Source of the DNA: Sulfurimonas sp. C5 | GTDB lineage: Bacteria; Campylobacterota; Campylobacteria; Campylobacterales; Sulfurimonadaceae | Length of the DNA: 64,000 bases | Direction of reading: 5' to 3' | Assembly: GCF_029872055.1 (NCBI RefSeq) | Contig: NZ_JARXNQ010000001.1 | Location: 124,001-188,000 of the forward strand | Shown: in pieces, positions 19,700 to 30,894 of the stretch | Position numbering within the stretch: position 1 is the stretch's first letter | Layout: each line of letters starts with the position of its first letter | Notes under the pieces: model-generated | Databases searched by the model: none | What the model was told of the DNA's origin: nothing | The model's input: only the letters and a program-made list of their open reading frames with translations | Translations under genes and position numbers: made by a program

Positions 19700-20587
19700 A
19701 TGCAAAGAGTAGAAGAGCAGATCAAAAGACTGATTGATGAGATAAATTATGAAGAAGTAAGCCGTTTATTTGCAACGTTAAGCGGCGGTAAAAGACTTCG
19801 TGCTAAATTGATTTTAAAAATTGCCAAAGATCATGAAGATGCTCCGCTTTTAGCTGCAATTGTAGAACTGATTCATGCCGCATCTCTGTTACACGATGAT
19901 GTAATTGATGAAGCGATGACTCGTCGCGGTAAAGCATCTGTAAATGCAACAGACGGTAGTAAAACAGCTGTAATGCTTGGAGATATTCTTTACTCTAAAG
20001 CGTTTACGGAATTAGTAGTGTTTGATAAACTTGTTGCGCAAACTATTGCTGCTTCGGTAACAGCCCTCTCCAAAGGTGAGATGATGGATGTTAAGATGGC
20101 AGAATCATTTAACTCTGATGAGCATCTTTATCTTGACATGCTTTATCTGAAAACGGCTACTTTGATCGAAGCAGCGGCTAAAGCAAGTGCACTGCTAGCT
20201 GGAAAAAATGCAGCTTCACATGCCCTATATGGTAAAAATCTTGGTCTTTCATTCCAGATTATTGATGATATTTTAGATATTACTTCTGATGCAGCGACAC
20301 TCGGTAAACCTGCTATGAATGATTTTGTAGAGGGTAAATGTACATTGCCGTATATCTATTTGTATCATGCTATGGATGAACAAGACAAACACCGTCTTGT
20401 ATCTCTTCATACCAAAGAGCTCTCAAGCGAAGATGCAGAGTGGATTAAAGCAAATATGAAACATTATCAAACAATTGAAAAATCGTTTGCACTTGCACAA
20501 AAACTATCAAACGAAGCTCAAGAAGCAATGAAAGATGATGAAGAATTAGTTGCAATTTTAGAAACTATGATAAAGAGAAGTTATTAA
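19700..20587 (+). CDS. Polyprenyl diphosphate synthase (octaprenyl-type)
   Basis: A trans-prenyltransferase that elongates allylic diphosphates. The 295-residue protein has the first aspartate-rich motif DDVID (66-70) after SLLHD, GGKRLRAK, and the second motif in FQIIDDILDI. The absence of an extra two-residue insert in the first motif fits long-chain IspB-type enzymes supplying quinone side chains, here presumably menaquinone. Bulky residues were not analysed, so chain length is uncertain. I use the ATG at 19700; a GTG immediately before it is an alternative. hemA follows 2 nt later. Confidence 0.88.
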   Translation: MQRVEEQIKRLIDEINYEEVSRLFATLSGGKRLRAKLILKIAKDHEDAPLLAAIVELIHAASLLHDDVIDEAMTRRGKASVNATDGSKTAVMLGDILYSKAFTELVVFDKLVAQTIAASVTALSKGEMMDVKMAESFNSDEHLYLDMLYLKTATLIEAAAKASALLAGKNAASHALYGKNLGLSFQIIDDILDITSDAATLGKPAMNDFVEGKCTLPYIYLYHAMDEQDKHRLVSLHTKELSSEDAEWIKANMKHYQTIEKSFALAQKLSNEAQEAMKDDEELVAILETMIKRSY

Positions 20588-20589
20588 CG

Positions 20590-21870
20590 ATGCATTATTT
20601 AATAGTAAGTCTTTCACATAAAAATAGCGATGTTGCACTAAGAGAAAAATTCACATATACGGATGAACAAAAAGAGACTTGTTTAGAGAATCTTTTAAAA
20701 TGTGACGTAATCAGTGAGGCTATGATACTTGCTACTTGTAACCGCGTTGAGCTTTATGGTTGTTGTAGTGATATAGAGGGTGCACTTGAACATATGCTTT
20801 ATCTTCTAACTTCTAAGTCGGGTCTGACAAAAGAGTTCATTAAAGAGACAGCAGAGATTGTAGATGATTCTAGTGCAATTCATCATCTTTTTGCAGTTGC
20901 AAGTTCGATCGATTCTATGGTTGTAGGTGAGACACAAATTGCAGGGCAGTTAAAAGATGCTTTCAAATTTGCTCAAGAGAAAGGCTATTGTGAACAAAAG
21001 ATGTCTAGAGCAGTTGAACATGCTTTTAAAACTGCTGCAAAAGTAAGAAATTTTACGGAGATCTCTTCTAAACCTGTTTCGGTTGCATCTGTAGCTATTG
21101 CACAGGTAAAAGAAAAAGTAGCAAATCTTTCTGAGAAAAAAGCACTTGTAATTGGTGTTGGTGAGATGAGTGAAATTTGTGCAAAACATCTGATCTCATA
21201 CGGTGTAGAAACATACATAACAAACAGAACAAAAGAGAAAGCTATTCAGCTTGCAGATATGTGTGCTGCAAATGTTTATGAATTTGGTGATTTGGACAAA
21301 GCAGTAAATGAGTTTGATATCATTTTTACTGCTACAAGTGCACAATATCCTATTATCACAAGTGAACTTATCGAAGATGTTGATTTTGAGCGTTTTTGGT
21401 TTGACCTGGCTATCCCTCGCGATATTGAAATAGGATGTAAAAAGGGAATCTACCTTTTTAGCATCGATGATATTAAAGATGTAGTAAATGCTAATAAAGC
21501 GCAACGTGAGCAAGATGTAAGAAAAGCACACGGTATTGTGGGAAGAAGTGTAGTTGCTTTTTATGAATGGCTTGATGCTTTAAATGTTGAACCAATGATC
21601 AAAGAGATCTATATAAAAGCACAAAAAGCAGTAGAAACAGAGATGGCCAGAGCACTCAAAAAAGGTTTTATTCCAGAGGAATGCGCAACAGAAGCTGAAA
21701 AAATGGCAAATCAAGCGATTAAAAGATTTTTACACGATATGACAAAAAAGATGAGAGAAGTATCTACTGAGGCAAAAAGTGACAGCACAACAGGTGCAAT
21801 GCAGTATATGCTAAATAGCCAGAATGACAACATTCCGGACAAATATAAACATTATATGAAAAAGGATTAA
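20590..21870 (+). CDS. hemA: Glutamyl-tRNA reductase
   Basis: HemA reduces glutamyl-tRNA to glutamate-1-semialdehyde, the first committed step of C5 tetrapyrrole synthesis. The catalytic Cys is in ATCNRVELYG (C50). MVVGETQIAGQLKDAF and the NADPH domain VIGVGEMSEICAKHL follow, then a C-terminal dimerisation helix region. The length of 426 is normal. hemC lies about 3 kb downstream on the same strand, so haem genes cluster here with proS between them. Confidence 0.96.
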   Translation: MHYLIVSLSHKNSDVALREKFTYTDEQKETCLENLLKCDVISEAMILATCNRVELYGCCSDIEGALEHMLYLLTSKSGLTKEFIKETAEIVDDSSAIHHLFAVASSIDSMVVGETQIAGQLKDAFKFAQEKGYCEQKMSRAVEHAFKTAAKVRNFTEISSKPVSVASVAIAQVKEKVANLSEKKALVIGVGEMSEICAKHLISYGVETYITNRTKEKAIQLADMCAANVYEFGDLDKAVNEFDIIFTATSAQYPIITSELIEDVDFERFWFDLAIPRDIEIGCKKGIYLFSIDDIKDVVNANKAQREQDVRKAHGIVGRSVVAFYEWLDALNVEPMIKEIYIKAQKAVETEMARALKKGFIPEECATEAEKMANQAIKRFLHDMTKKMREVSTEAKSDSTTGAMQYMLNSQNDNIPDKYKHYMKKD

Positions 21871-21873
21871 TTT

Positions 21874-23577
21874 TTGAGAAGAAGTAAAGCGTTTATACCT
21901 ACATCGAAAGAAGTGCCAAACGAGGCGACACTTCCGAGCCATATATTTTTATCTCGTGCAGGTTTTATTTCTCAAGTAGCAGCAGGTCTTTACAACTATA
22001 TGCCTCTTGCAAAAAAAGTAATCAAAAAGATTGAAAACGTAATCAATGAAGAGATGGAAGCAATCTCGGCACAAGAGGTAGAACTTAGTTTTGTAACACC
22101 GGCTGACCTTTGGGCTGAGAGTGGAAGAATTGAAAAATTTGGAAAAGAGCTTTTACGTTTTCGCGATCGCAAAGAAAACCTTTTTGTTTTAGGTCCGACA
22201 CATGAAGAGATGATGGTTGATTTAGTTCGTAACCGTGTAACATCATATAAAAACTTACCTTTAAACCTTTACCAAATAAAAACAAAATTCCGTGATGAAG
22301 CAAGACCAAGATTTGGTCTTATGCGCGGACGTGAATTTATTATGAAAGACGGATACAGCTTTCATAGTTCTTATGAAGACCTTGACCGTGAATTTGATGC
22401 TGTTGAAGCGGCATATAAAAAGATTCTTACACGTTTAGGATTAGATTTCAGAGTTGTTGAAGCAGATAGCGGTGCAATCGGTGGAAGCGGTTCAAAAGAG
22501 TTAATGGTACTTGCTGACAGCGGTGAAGATACAATTGCTGTATGTTCAAAATGTGAGTACGGTGCAAATATAGAAGCTGCAAAAAGAAGTGCTAGAAAAA
22601 CAATTCCTGAAGCTCCTGAAGCTACATTTAACAAATTTCAAACACCAGATACAAAAACTATCGAGGATTTGGCAGAGTTCTTTAAAGTTGATCCGTATTA
22701 CACTATCAAATGTGTAGCTAAACGTGTGATTTACGAGGACTCTAGTGAGATAGTTTTATTCTTTGTAAGAGGATGCGATAATCTACAAGAGGTAAAAGCG
22801 GTAAATGCTACAGATGCCCTTGATATTGTAGATGTCACTGAAGAAGAACTGCAAGAGATTGGACTAGTACCTGGTTTTATCGGGCCATTAGATCAAGATA
22901 AAGCAAAACATGTAATCGATGTAGATCTAAAAGATGCTGCAAATATGATTTGTGGAGCGAACGAGAGTGATTACCATTTTGTCGGAGTTGATTTAAGTGT
23001 TATTAGCGAAGTAGCTTATTTTGCTGAAATTGCCGAAGTAAATGAGGGTGATACATGTCCATATTGTGATGGTGAACTTTCGTTCACTAAAGGGATCGAA
23101 GTAGGGCATATCTTCAAGCTTGGTACTACATACTCTGCACCGCTTAAAGCTGAATTCTTAGATGAAAATGGTAAAGCACAGCCGTTTATTATGGGAACTT
23201 ACGGTATGGGAGTTTCACGTTTAGTTGCTGCCGTTGTTGAACAGCATCACGATGAAAACGGATGTATCTGGACAAAAGAGACAGCCCCGTATATGGTTAA
23301 TATTATGATAAGTAACATTAAAGATGAAGCTCAGGTTACTTTAGGTGAAGAGCTGTATTCTAAGCTTCAAGAAGCAAAAATTGAAGTTATTTTAGATGAC
23401 CGTAAAGACAGATTCGGCTTTAAGATGAAAGATGCAGAACTTATCGGTTTTCCTTATACTGTTATTATCGGTAAAGAGCTTGAAAACGGCAACGTACAAA
23501 TCTATGATAGAGCAACTACTGAAAAGATGGAGGTAAAAGCCGATGCAATTTTTGAGAAGATTATGGAAATGATCTAA
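21874..23577 (+). CDS. proS: Prolyl-tRNA synthetase, bacterial type
   Basis: A class II aminoacyl-tRNA synthetase charging tRNAPro. The 567-residue protein has motif 2 ([17 protein letters not shown]), motif 3 ([10 protein letters not shown]) and an inserted YbaK-like editing domain (about 225-380), so it is the bacterial type with cis-editing. The start is a TTG 3 nt after hemA ([15 protein letters not shown]), which matches the family start. Its stop overlaps the next ATG by one base. Confidence 0.96.
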   Translation: MRRSKAFIPTSKEVPNEATLPSHIFLSRAGFISQVAAGLYNYMPLAKKVIKKIENVINEEMEAISAQEVELSFVTPADLWAESGRIEKFGKELLRFRDRKENLFVLGPTHEEMMVDLVRNRVTSYKNLPLNLYQIKTKFRDEARPRFGLMRGREFIMKDGYSFHSSYEDLDREFDAVEAAYKKILTRLGLDFRVVEADSGAIGGSGSKELMVLADSGEDTIAVCSKCEYGANIEAAKRSARKTIPEAPEATFNKFQTPDTKTIEDLAEFFKVDPYYTIKCVAKRVIYEDSSEIVLFFVRGCDNLQEVKAVNATDALDIVDVTEEELQEIGLVPGFIGPLDQDKAKHVIDVDLKDAANMICGANESDYHFVGVDLSVISEVAYFAEIAEVNEGDTCPYCDGELSFTKGIEVGHIFKLGTTYSAPLKAEFLDENGKAQPFIMGTYGMGVSRLVAAVVEQHHDENGCIWTKETAPYMVNIMISNIKDEAQVTLGEELYSKLQEAKIEVILDDRKDRFGFKMKDAELIGFPYTVIIGKELENGNVQIYDRATTEKMEVKADAIFEKIMEMI

Positions 23578-24011
23578 TGGTATATTTTTTAATATATCTT
23601 TTTTTTGAGGTATTGATTTCGGTTAATATCTCATCTGCAATCGGTGGACTTACAACATTTTTAGAAATTCTAGCAAGTGCTTTTGTCGGTATTATGATAC
23701 TTGTAAACTTCCGCAATACTATTTTCGAAAATATGAAAGCAGTTTCTTATAACTGTATAGACTTACAAGAATTTCAAAGATTAAACCTTTTTACACTTTT
23801 TGGAGCAATATTACTTATTCTACCAGGATTTTTAACAGATATTATTGGTGTATTATTACAGTTTAGTGCTATTACGAGTATGATTGTTAACCGTTATAAT
23901 GTAAAATCAAAACACTGTAATACTTCAGTTTTTGAAGATGAATCAAATTTAAAAAAGGATACCGATGTTATTGATGTTGAGATTATTGAGCATAACTCTT
24001 CTTCTAAGTAG
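23577..24011 (+). CDS. FxsA family membrane protein
   Basis: This 144-residue protein has about three membrane helices, with the FxsA features LYLFFEVLISVNISSAIGG at the N-terminus, the ILASAFVGIMIL helix and FGAILLILPGFLTDIIG. FxsA proteins are associated with phage F exclusion in E. coli when overproduced; the normal role is unclear. The C-terminal tail is polar and acidic. The last 47 nt overlap the start of the DsbC-like gene. Confidence 0.85.
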   Translation: MVYFLIYLFFEVLISVNISSAIGGLTTFLEILASAFVGIMILVNFRNTIFENMKAVSYNCIDLQEFQRLNLFTLFGAILLILPGFLTDIIGVLLQFSAITSMIVNRYNVKSKHCNTSVFEDESNLKKDTDVIDVEIIEHNSSSK

Positions 24012-24798
24012 TTCACTTTCGGCCAATAGTGCTAATGAAAAACTTGAAGAGTTTTTAACAGATAAATTTGAAGAAAATACTAGAATAGAATCAATTAGTG
24101 TTAAAGTGCAAGAGAGTATTCCACTTAAAGAATTAAAAGGTTGGAACGGCTACATTGTTGAAGTTGAAGCACATTTAAAAGATAAACCGGAACAATTAGT
24201 GAAACAAAGAATGATCTGGTTTTCTAACGGAGTTGTTGTAACAAAAGAGCTTACAGATCTAGAAAGTGGTCAAAGTCTCGTAGAAAAAATAAAACCTAAA
24301 TTTCAAAATAAATTTTATAAATCAGAGAATTTAATTTATGGTAATAAAAGTTCAAGACACAAAGTAGTCCTTTTCTCAGATCCTTTATGTCCGTTTTGTA
24401 AAGGTTTCATCCCAGGTGCAATCAAAGATATGAAAAAAGATCCAAAGAAGTTTGCAATTTACTATTACCATTTACCGCTTGAAAGAATTCATCCGGCATC
24501 TGTGCATATAGTAAAAATGGCGACTGCTGCTGAGATGCAAGGTGTAAAAGACGTCACTCTTAAAATGTATGATATTAAAGTTAACCCAAGAGAAACTAAC
24601 GTAAAAAAGATTTTAGAAGCATTTAACAAAGCTGTTGGAACGAATTTGACGGAAAAAGATATTAATACACCTGCTGTTTTAAAACATGTAAACGATGATT
24701 TTGATGTTGCAAATGAATTAATGGTATCTGGGACACCGACAGTGTATATCGACGGAAAACTTGATGAGAAGAAAAAAGGGTATAAGACGGTTAAGTAA
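23965..24798 (+). CDS. Periplasmic DsbC/DsbG-like thiol:disulfide protein
   Basis: A signal peptide (about 1-20) is followed by a domain of roughly 90 residues that resembles a DsbC-type dimerisation region. A thioredoxin fold follows with the active site CPFC (C142, C145) in FSDPLCPFCKGF and the cis-proline loop SGTPTVYIDG. This is the layout of periplasmic disulfide isomerases. It could serve cytochrome c or hydrogenase maturation, but that is inference. The start lies inside fxsA; an alternative ATG three codons later would equally keep the signal. The stop abuts hemC. Confidence 0.84.
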   Translation: MLLMLRLLSITLLLSSSLSANSANEKLEEFLTDKFEENTRIESISVKVQESIPLKELKGWNGYIVEVEAHLKDKPEQLVKQRMIWFSNGVVVTKELTDLESGQSLVEKIKPKFQNKFYKSENLIYGNKSSRHKVVLFSDPLCPFCKGFIPGAIKDMKKDPKKFAIYYYHLPLERIHPASVHIVKMATAAEMQGVKDVTLKMYDIKVNPRETNVKKILEAFNKAVGTNLTEKDINTPAVLKHVNDDFDVANELMVSGTPTVYIDGKLDEKKKGYKTVK

Positions 24799-25757
24799 TG
24801 GAAAAATTAGTAATAGCAACAAGAGTATCAGATCTAGCACTATGGCAGGCGTATCATATTAAAGAGAGAGTAGAAAAAGCATATCCCGAGATTGAAGTAG
24901 AGTTAAACAAGATTGTAAGTAACGGAGATAAGGTGTTAGATAAACCACTGGCACTTATTGGTGGAAAAGGACATTTTACAAAAGAGCTTGAAGACCAAAT
25001 GCTGGCAGGTAATGCACATATGGCAGTTCATAGTTTAAAAGATGTTCCAACTTACATTCCTGAAGGTTTGGAACTTGTTGCTGTAACTGAGCGTCAAGAT
25101 CAAAGTGATGTATTCTTATCTCATAAATACAGTTCTTTAGATCAATTACCAGAAGGTGCAGTAGTTGGGACTACAAGTTTAAGACGTCGTATGCAACTGC
25201 TTTCTAAAAGACCGGATTTAAAAGTAAAAGATTTACGCGGTAATGTAAATACGCGTCTAAGAAAACTTGCTGAAGGGCAATATGATGCTATTATCCTTGC
25301 GTTTATCGGTTTAAACAGATTAGACTTACTAAAAGATATCCCTCATGTTGAAAAATTATCACTTGATATGATGATCCCACCTATGGGACAGGCTGCCCTT
25401 GGTATTGAGATCGTGTGTGGTAATGAAAAAGTACGTGAAATAGCTGAATCTTTAAAAGATATAAATACATTTATATGTACAGAGATTGAGCGTGACTTTA
25501 TCTCTAAAATAGGGGCTGGTTGTTCTGCACCTGTTGCATGTAATGCTGTAATTGACGGTGATGATGTTGTGTTCCGTACTATGATCGGTTTTAGCGATGG
25601 TACAAATATTATGCAAGAGAAAATGATCAAGAATATTTCTGATAGTCAAAATATGGGACTAGAGATGGCTGAACTAATGATCAATAACGGTGCACTGGAA
25701 CTTCTTAAACGTGCAGAAGCAGTGGCTTTTAAAGATGAGATGCCACAAAGACTCTAA
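24798..25757 (+). CDS. hemC: Porphobilinogen deaminase (hydroxymethylbilane synthase)
   Basis: HemC polymerises four porphobilinogens. The dipyrromethane cofactor cysteine is in GAGCSAPV (C242). Other hallmarks are MAVHSLKDVPT, TSLRRRMQLL and LRGNVNTRLRKL. The length of 319 is normal. The ATG overlaps the upstream TAA by one base. Together with hemA this gives two early haem enzymes on one strand. Confidence 0.97.
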   Translation: MEKLVIATRVSDLALWQAYHIKERVEKAYPEIEVELNKIVSNGDKVLDKPLALIGGKGHFTKELEDQMLAGNAHMAVHSLKDVPTYIPEGLELVAVTERQDQSDVFLSHKYSSLDQLPEGAVVGTTSLRRRMQLLSKRPDLKVKDLRGNVNTRLRKLAEGQYDAIILAFIGLNRLDLLKDIPHVEKLSLDMMIPPMGQAALGIEIVCGNEKVREIAESLKDINTFICTEIERDFISKIGAGCSAPVACNAVIDGDDVVFRTMIGFSDGTNIMQEKMIKNISDSQNMGLEMAELMINNGALELLKRAEAVAFKDEMPQRL

Positions 25758-25760
25758 GAG

Positions 25761-26441
25761 ATGTCATTAGAAGCAAAAATAACAAATAAAAACTGGAGAG
25801 ATGTTTTAGCTGCAGAGCTGACAAAGCCTTATTTAAAAGAGCTAAAACATACTCTGATTCAAGAACAACTCCAACATACTATATATCCTCAAGATATAGA
25901 TATTTTCAATGCATATAACACTACCGATTTTAATGATATAAAAGTCGTAATTCTTGGACAAGATCCCTATCACGGTCCAAATCAAGCACACGGTTTGGCA
26001 TTTTCGGTTTTAAACGGAGTAAAACATCCCCCTTCGCTTGTTAATATTTTTAAAGAATTAAGTGACGATATCGGATGTCCTTATCCGCGTACGAGTGAGC
26101 TTACTAAATGGGCGGAGCAGGGGGTATTTCTACTCAATGCCGTTTTAACTGTTCGTGAGGCGAATGCGGCTTCTCACAAAGACTTGGGCTGGGAACATTT
26201 TACAGATGCTACAATCAAAGCGATCAGCGACAATAAAGAAAATGTTGTATTTATTTTGTGGGGAAAACCTGCACAGATGAAAGAGAAGCTTATTGATACA
26301 AGTAAGCACTATATTTTAAAAGCACCACATCCATCACCTCTCTCTTCTTATAGAGGTTTTTTTGGTTCAAAGCCGTTTTCCAAAACGAATCAATATCTTA
26401 TGGAAAACGGTAAATCACCTATTGATTGGTGCCTAGAGTAA
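25761..26441 (+). CDS. ung: Uracil-DNA glycosylase
   Basis: Ung removes uracil from DNA. The 226-residue protein has the family-1 motif GQDPYHGP (catalytic D68), the uracil pocket [17 protein letters not shown] and the C-terminal [13 protein letters not shown] loop with its catalytic His. The gene starts 3 nt after hemC. Its 3' end overlaps the convergent nuclease gene by 23 nt. Confidence 0.97.
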   Translation: MSLEAKITNKNWRDVLAAELTKPYLKELKHTLIQEQLQHTIYPQDIDIFNAYNTTDFNDIKVVILGQDPYHGPNQAHGLAFSVLNGVKHPPSLVNIFKELSDDIGCPYPRTSELTKWAEQGVFLLNAVLTVREANAASHKDLGWEHFTDATIKAISDNKENVVFILWGKPAQMKEKLIDTSKHYILKAPHPSPLSSYRGFFGSKPFSKTNQYLMENGKSPIDWCLE

Positions 26442-27432
26442 ATTCTGCGATAACAGCCAAGTGATCAGAGTATCCTTGGGCTTTATGTTTTTTCACTTTA
26501 CCACGGCTCATTTGCCATCTGTAAATACTTTTCCCTTTAAAAAGATATTTCGGGGCAAAGTTGCTAAGAGAGTCTTTTTTATAGTCTATTCCTTTGTGAT
26601 CTAACAGAGATGATGAAATCAGAATATTATCCAATGCTTCTTTTTTACCTCTATAGATGTAGCTGTAACGCTCATTTTCTTCTATGTCATACCAAAGGTT
26701 ATATAACTCATTATATTTTATATTTTGAGTAGCAGAACTCTTTTTTTGATAGTTTATTGTTCCTAATATATGATTTATTCCAGTAATACCGTCGGTATCG
26801 TTGAGTTTTCTCTTTCTTTTGAAACTTTTGTACTCTTCATAGTGGGAATTAAAGTCACCCAAAGCGATAATATTTTTATTTCCAAGCTCCTGTATCCTTT
26901 TTTTAAGGGTTTTTGCATAAGAAATTCTTTGAGATTCAGGTCCTGCTTTTGATTTCCAGTGATTTACAAAGATATAGAGGTCTTCATTATTAACTTTTAA
27001 TTTCACTTCCAAAATATTTCTAAATGAGTGGGCATATCCCACTACCAACTCTTTTGTATACACAAAAGGGAACTTTGAAAGTATTGCAACTTTGATCGTA
27101 GTGTTTTTTGCATTGGCAATTTTTGCATATTGATAATACAAACCGTCACGTTTGAGCTGAAATTTTAGATCATCTAAAGCCTGCTTAGACTCAATCTCCT
27201 CCAAAGCAATTATATCTGCATCGATATCTTTGATTACTCTAGAGAGATTTTTTAGTTTCGTTTTATAGTTACGATTATCCCAGTTTGATTGGGAAAAAGG
27301 GATATACTCTTTATATTCATGCCCGCTTTTTTGCAGATCAAAAAGATTCTCTACATTGTATGTTGCGATCTTCAAAGTATCACCTCCAAAAGCGAGTATA
27401 AATAAAGAGACTAAAAGTAAAAAGACTCTCAA
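26419..27432 (-). CDS. Secreted endonuclease/exonuclease/phosphatase family protein
   Basis: This 337-residue protein has a signal peptide (about 1-17, [16 protein letters not shown]) and an EEP domain: [10 protein letters not shown] near the N-terminus, the metal-binding Glu in ALEEIES, the central NHWKSK and LGDFNSHY, and the terminal [11 protein letters not shown] with the catalytic His. These indicate a metal-dependent extracytoplasmic nuclease or phosphodiesterase; the substrate is unknown. The ATG overlaps the upstream M3 peptidase stop by 4 nt. The 3' ends of this gene and ung interlock. Confidence 0.87.
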   Translation of the reverse strand: MRVFLLLVSLFILAFGGDTLKIATYNVENLFDLQKSGHEYKEYIPFSQSNWDNRNYKTKLKNLSRVIKDIDADIIALEEIESKQALDDLKFQLKRDGLYYQYAKIANAKNTTIKVAILSKFPFVYTKELVVGYAHSFRNILEVKLKVNNEDLYIFVNHWKSKAGPESQRISYAKTLKKRIQELGNKNIIALGDFNSHYEEYKSFKRKRKLNDTDGITGINHILGTINYQKKSSATQNIKYNELYNLWYDIEENERYSYIYRGKKEALDNILISSSLLDHKGIDYKKDSLSNFAPKYLFKGKSIYRWQMSRGKVKKHKAQGYSDHLAVIAEFTLGTNQ

Positions 27433-29381
27433 GCATTAATTCCATTTAGTCGTAGTAATTGGTTTGTATCTGCTTCTCTGCCCATAAGCTCTACATAAAG
27501 TTCCTGCATAGACTTCGCACCGCCGCCATGTAAAATTACATCACGATATTTTAGTGCTGTTTTTGAGTCAAAAATACCTTCATCAACTACGGCATAAAAA
27601 CAATCGGCACTGAGAACTTCAGCCCATTTATAAGAGTAATAACCGGCAGCATATCCACCTACAAAAATATGTGAGAAACCATTTTGGAATTTATTGTATG
27701 ACGGTGTCTTGATAAGTGCTGTTTTCTCTCTAATTGTATCAAGTAAATTTTGTACTTCTTCCCCTTGATAAAGTTTCGTATGAAGTTCAAAATCAAAAAG
27801 TGAAAACTCTAATTGGCGTAGCATTCCCATAGCAGAAAGGAAGTTCTTTGCACGTACAAGTTTTTCAATCATTTCATCACTTAAAATTTCACCCGTTTCA
27901 TGATGTTTTGCAAACATTTTTAAAACATGCGGCTCATATGCAAAGTTCTCTAAAAACTGTGAAGGAAACTCTACTGCATCCCATTCAACACCGTTAACAC
28001 CGCTTACTTCATTCTCATTTACGTTTGAAAGCAGGTGATGGATGGCATGTCCCATCTCATGGAATAGTGTTACAACGTCATCGTGGCGTAAAAGTGAATG
28101 GTTCTTCTCACTTGAAGGTGGGAAGTTACATACGATAAATGCTGACGCTAATTGTTCTTCACCTTTTTCATCCGTGTAATGAGCCTGCCAGTTATTCATC
28201 CAAGCACCGCCGCGTTTAGAATCTCTTGCTTCTAGATCGAAGTAGATCTTTGATTTGAGTTTATCGTTTTCATAGATGTGGTATGAATAGGCTTTTTCAT
28301 GCCATAACTCTTCATGTTGAAGCTCAAATTTGATTGAAAATAGTTTTTCAAGAAAACTCATCATCCCATTTACAACACTTTTTTGCTCAAAGTAAGGGCG
28401 GTATTCCTCTTCATCAATTTCGTATTGCTCTTTTTTAAGAATCTCACCGTAATAAGCAGTATCAAAACTATCCAGTTTTTGCGGTGCAATTTTTTGAAGC
28501 GTTTTGAGTTCCTCTTTTGCTTGATGCTGTGAGTTATCCAAAAGAGATTCTAAAAACTCAACTACCTTTTCTGTAGTCGTTGCCATTTTAGTTGCGAGTG
28601 AATATTCAGCGTAGTTTTTAAAACCTAAAAGTTCACTCATCTCTTGGCGAAGAGCTAAAAGCTCATCTATGATTGCTCCATTTTGAGGTGCGCGAGATAC
28701 ATATGCTTCATAAAGCTTTTGTCTGATCTCTCTGTTTGGACCGTATGTCATGTAAGCAATATATGAAGGCATTTGCAAAGTAAATTTGTATTTAGTTTTG
28801 CCATCTTCTTCAAATTTTGCATGTTCTAAATCACTTGCAGGAATTCCTTCAACATCTGCTTTATTCTCAATAATATAAGTAAATGCATTTGTAGCATCTA
28901 AAACATTTTGAGAGAAATCGTTTGAAAGTTCACTTTTACGAATATTAATCTCTTGCAGGCGTGCTTTCGTTTTTTCATCTAGATGTGCACCACTGAGTTC
29001 AAAGTGTTGAATGTTAAGCTCTAAAACCCTTTTTTGTTCATAATTAAGAGTATCACTTTCATTTGTTTGAATCTTTTTATATGCTTTATAAATATTTATG
29101 TTTTGAGAAATTTTTGTCGAATACTCTGTAATGATAGGGAGTGATTTTGTATAAACTTCTTGAGTTTTTTCAGAGTTATTAACACTGTTTAAATGAGAAA
29201 GAGGAGTAAAGAAATGCTCTAACTCCTCTTCCATCATCTGTAGTGGTTTTACAAAGTTTTTGTATGTTTTATTCTCTTCTTCTAAAAGAATTTCAATCGC
29301 TTTGTTATTCTGCTTTAATTTTTCTTGTAGATCTTTTATAAAATTTTCTAAGTCACAAGTAAAAGTCAAAAATTTTGACAT
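27429..29381 (-). CDS. M3 family oligopeptidase (oligopeptidase A-like)
   Basis: A cytoplasmic zinc metallopeptidase of 650 residues with HEMGH at 441-445 and the downstream Glu in FPSQFLENFAYEP, as in thimet-type M3 peptidases (PrlC/OpdA). Family members degrade short peptides, including cleaved signal peptides. The N-terminal 300 residues are helical with coiled-coil character. No signal peptide is present. It shares an operon with the secreted nuclease. The promoter region faces the degenerate GGDEF gene. Confidence 0.92.
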   Translation of the reverse strand: MSKFLTFTCDLENFIKDLQEKLKQNNKAIEILLEEENKTYKNFVKPLQMMEEELEHFFTPLSHLNSVNNSEKTQEVYTKSLPIITEYSTKISQNINIYKAYKKIQTNESDTLNYEQKRVLELNIQHFELSGAHLDEKTKARLQEINIRKSELSNDFSQNVLDATNAFTYIIENKADVEGIPASDLEHAKFEEDGKTKYKFTLQMPSYIAYMTYGPNREIRQKLYEAYVSRAPQNGAIIDELLALRQEMSELLGFKNYAEYSLATKMATTTEKVVEFLESLLDNSQHQAKEELKTLQKIAPQKLDSFDTAYYGEILKKEQYEIDEEEYRPYFEQKSVVNGMMSFLEKLFSIKFELQHEELWHEKAYSYHIYENDKLKSKIYFDLEARDSKRGGAWMNNWQAHYTDEKGEEQLASAFIVCNFPPSSEKNHSLLRHDDVVTLFHEMGHAIHHLLSNVNENEVSGVNGVEWDAVEFPSQFLENFAYEPHVLKMFAKHHETGEILSDEMIEKLVRAKNFLSAMGMLRQLEFSLFDFELHTKLYQGEEVQNLLDTIREKTALIKTPSYNKFQNGFSHIFVGGYAAGYYSYKWAEVLSADCFYAVVDEGIFDSKTALKYRDVILHGGGAKSMQELYVELMGREADTNQLLRLNGINA

Positions 29382-29405
29382 ATAAACACCTTTACTTTTT
29401 AGCGT

Positions 29406-29411
29406 ATTATA
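29406..29411 (-). promoter_or_regulatory. -10 element of the M3 peptidase operon
   Basis: TATAAT on the minus strand, preceded by TGT (extended -10-like), lies about 25 nt before the peptidase ATG. The distance fits a short leader. Confidence 0.48.
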
Positions 29412-29501
29412 ACAAATAACTTAGGGAACACTCAGATTTATAGTCAAGTTATTGAACTTACCATAAAATTAATTAGTAGATGTAATTATAAAAAATTATG
29501 T

Positions 29502-29507
29502 TACAAT
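29502..29507 (+). promoter_or_regulatory. Candidate -10 element of the GGDEF-like gene
   Basis: TACAAT lies 30 nt before the ATG at 29538, and an AGGGTGGA ribosome site lies between them. It is on the other side of the divergent region from the M3 peptidase promoter. Confidence 0.36.
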
Positions 29508-29537
29508 AGTTACAAGCTTATTTTTAGGGTGGAAATA

Positions 29538-30122
29538 ATGGAAAATCTATATCAATTGGGCATCTTAGTTTGTTTAATACTTATTGTTGGACTTATCTAT
29601 TATATTATCAGATTGAAGGGAAGGCTTGCCGATATCAAATCGCGTAAGGAAGCACTTGTAAAAGAAGCTTATTTCAATCCGGTTACCAATTTACCTAATA
29701 AAAAAAATATTCAGTATGTTTTTGATGAACAAATCGGTAGAACATTAAGACATGATAAAACTTTTACTGTATTAGCTATTAAAATTAATAATTACGAACA
29801 AGTAAAAAAAACATCATTAGAACTTGCAAATCAATTTATGTATGAAGCAAGCAACATTATTATTCAATCTACTAGAGATGAAGATTTGTCGGCACATATT
29901 GAAGAAGACACTTTCATAATTCTTTTTAATGAGTATTTAGAAGGTGATCTGTATCAAATCGTTATCGATAGATTAAAGAAAAATTTCTATAAAAATACAC
30001 CTCAAGATATTAAGATTTCATATGATGTCTCTATGGGAGTCAGTATTTATCCTGTTGACGGTACAGATAGTGAAATATTATTAGAAAAAGCAATTAAAGA
30101 AGCTAAGTCAAAGCAATTTTAA
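29538..30122 (+). CDS. Membrane-anchored degenerate GGDEF-domain protein
   Basis: This 194-residue protein has one N-terminal membrane helix (about 4-23) and a GGDEF-like domain starting at AYFNPVTNLPNKKN. The diguanylate cyclase signature is lost: the GGDEF position reads EEDTF, and the RxGGDEF loop is absent. It is therefore unlikely to make cyclic di-GMP. The later SMGVSIYP strand is conserved. I use the ATG at 29538 because AGGGTGGA lies just upstream; a GTG 9 nt earlier is within that site. pyrH follows. Confidence 0.78.
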   Translation: MENLYQLGILVCLILIVGLIYYIIRLKGRLADIKSRKEALVKEAYFNPVTNLPNKKNIQYVFDEQIGRTLRHDKTFTVLAIKINNYEQVKKTSLELANQFMYEASNIIIQSTRDEDLSAHIEEDTFIILFNEYLEGDLYQIVIDRLKKNFYKNTPQDIKISYDVSMGVSIYPVDGTDSEILLEKAIKEAKSKQF

Positions 30123-30135
30123 AGAGAGTTTTTTA

Positions 30136-30141
30136 TATAAT
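30136..30141 (+). promoter_or_regulatory. -10 element of pyrH
   Basis: TATAAT lies 29 nt upstream of the pyrH ATG, with GAAGG between as ribosome site. It gives the pyrH-rpoZ-spoT-tyrS run a likely promoter after the GGDEF-like gene. Confidence 0.48.
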
Positions 30142-30160
30142 ACGCAGATTTTATAAATGA

Positions 30161-30883
<723 letters not shown>

Positions 30884-30894
30884 AGGATACATAG

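Noticed and set aside
21196-21531. 111-residue minus-strand open frame inside hemA
   Set aside because: Antisense to conserved HemA coding sequence; Ile/Tyr/Cys-rich composition typical of reverse-frame shadows in AT-rich DNA.
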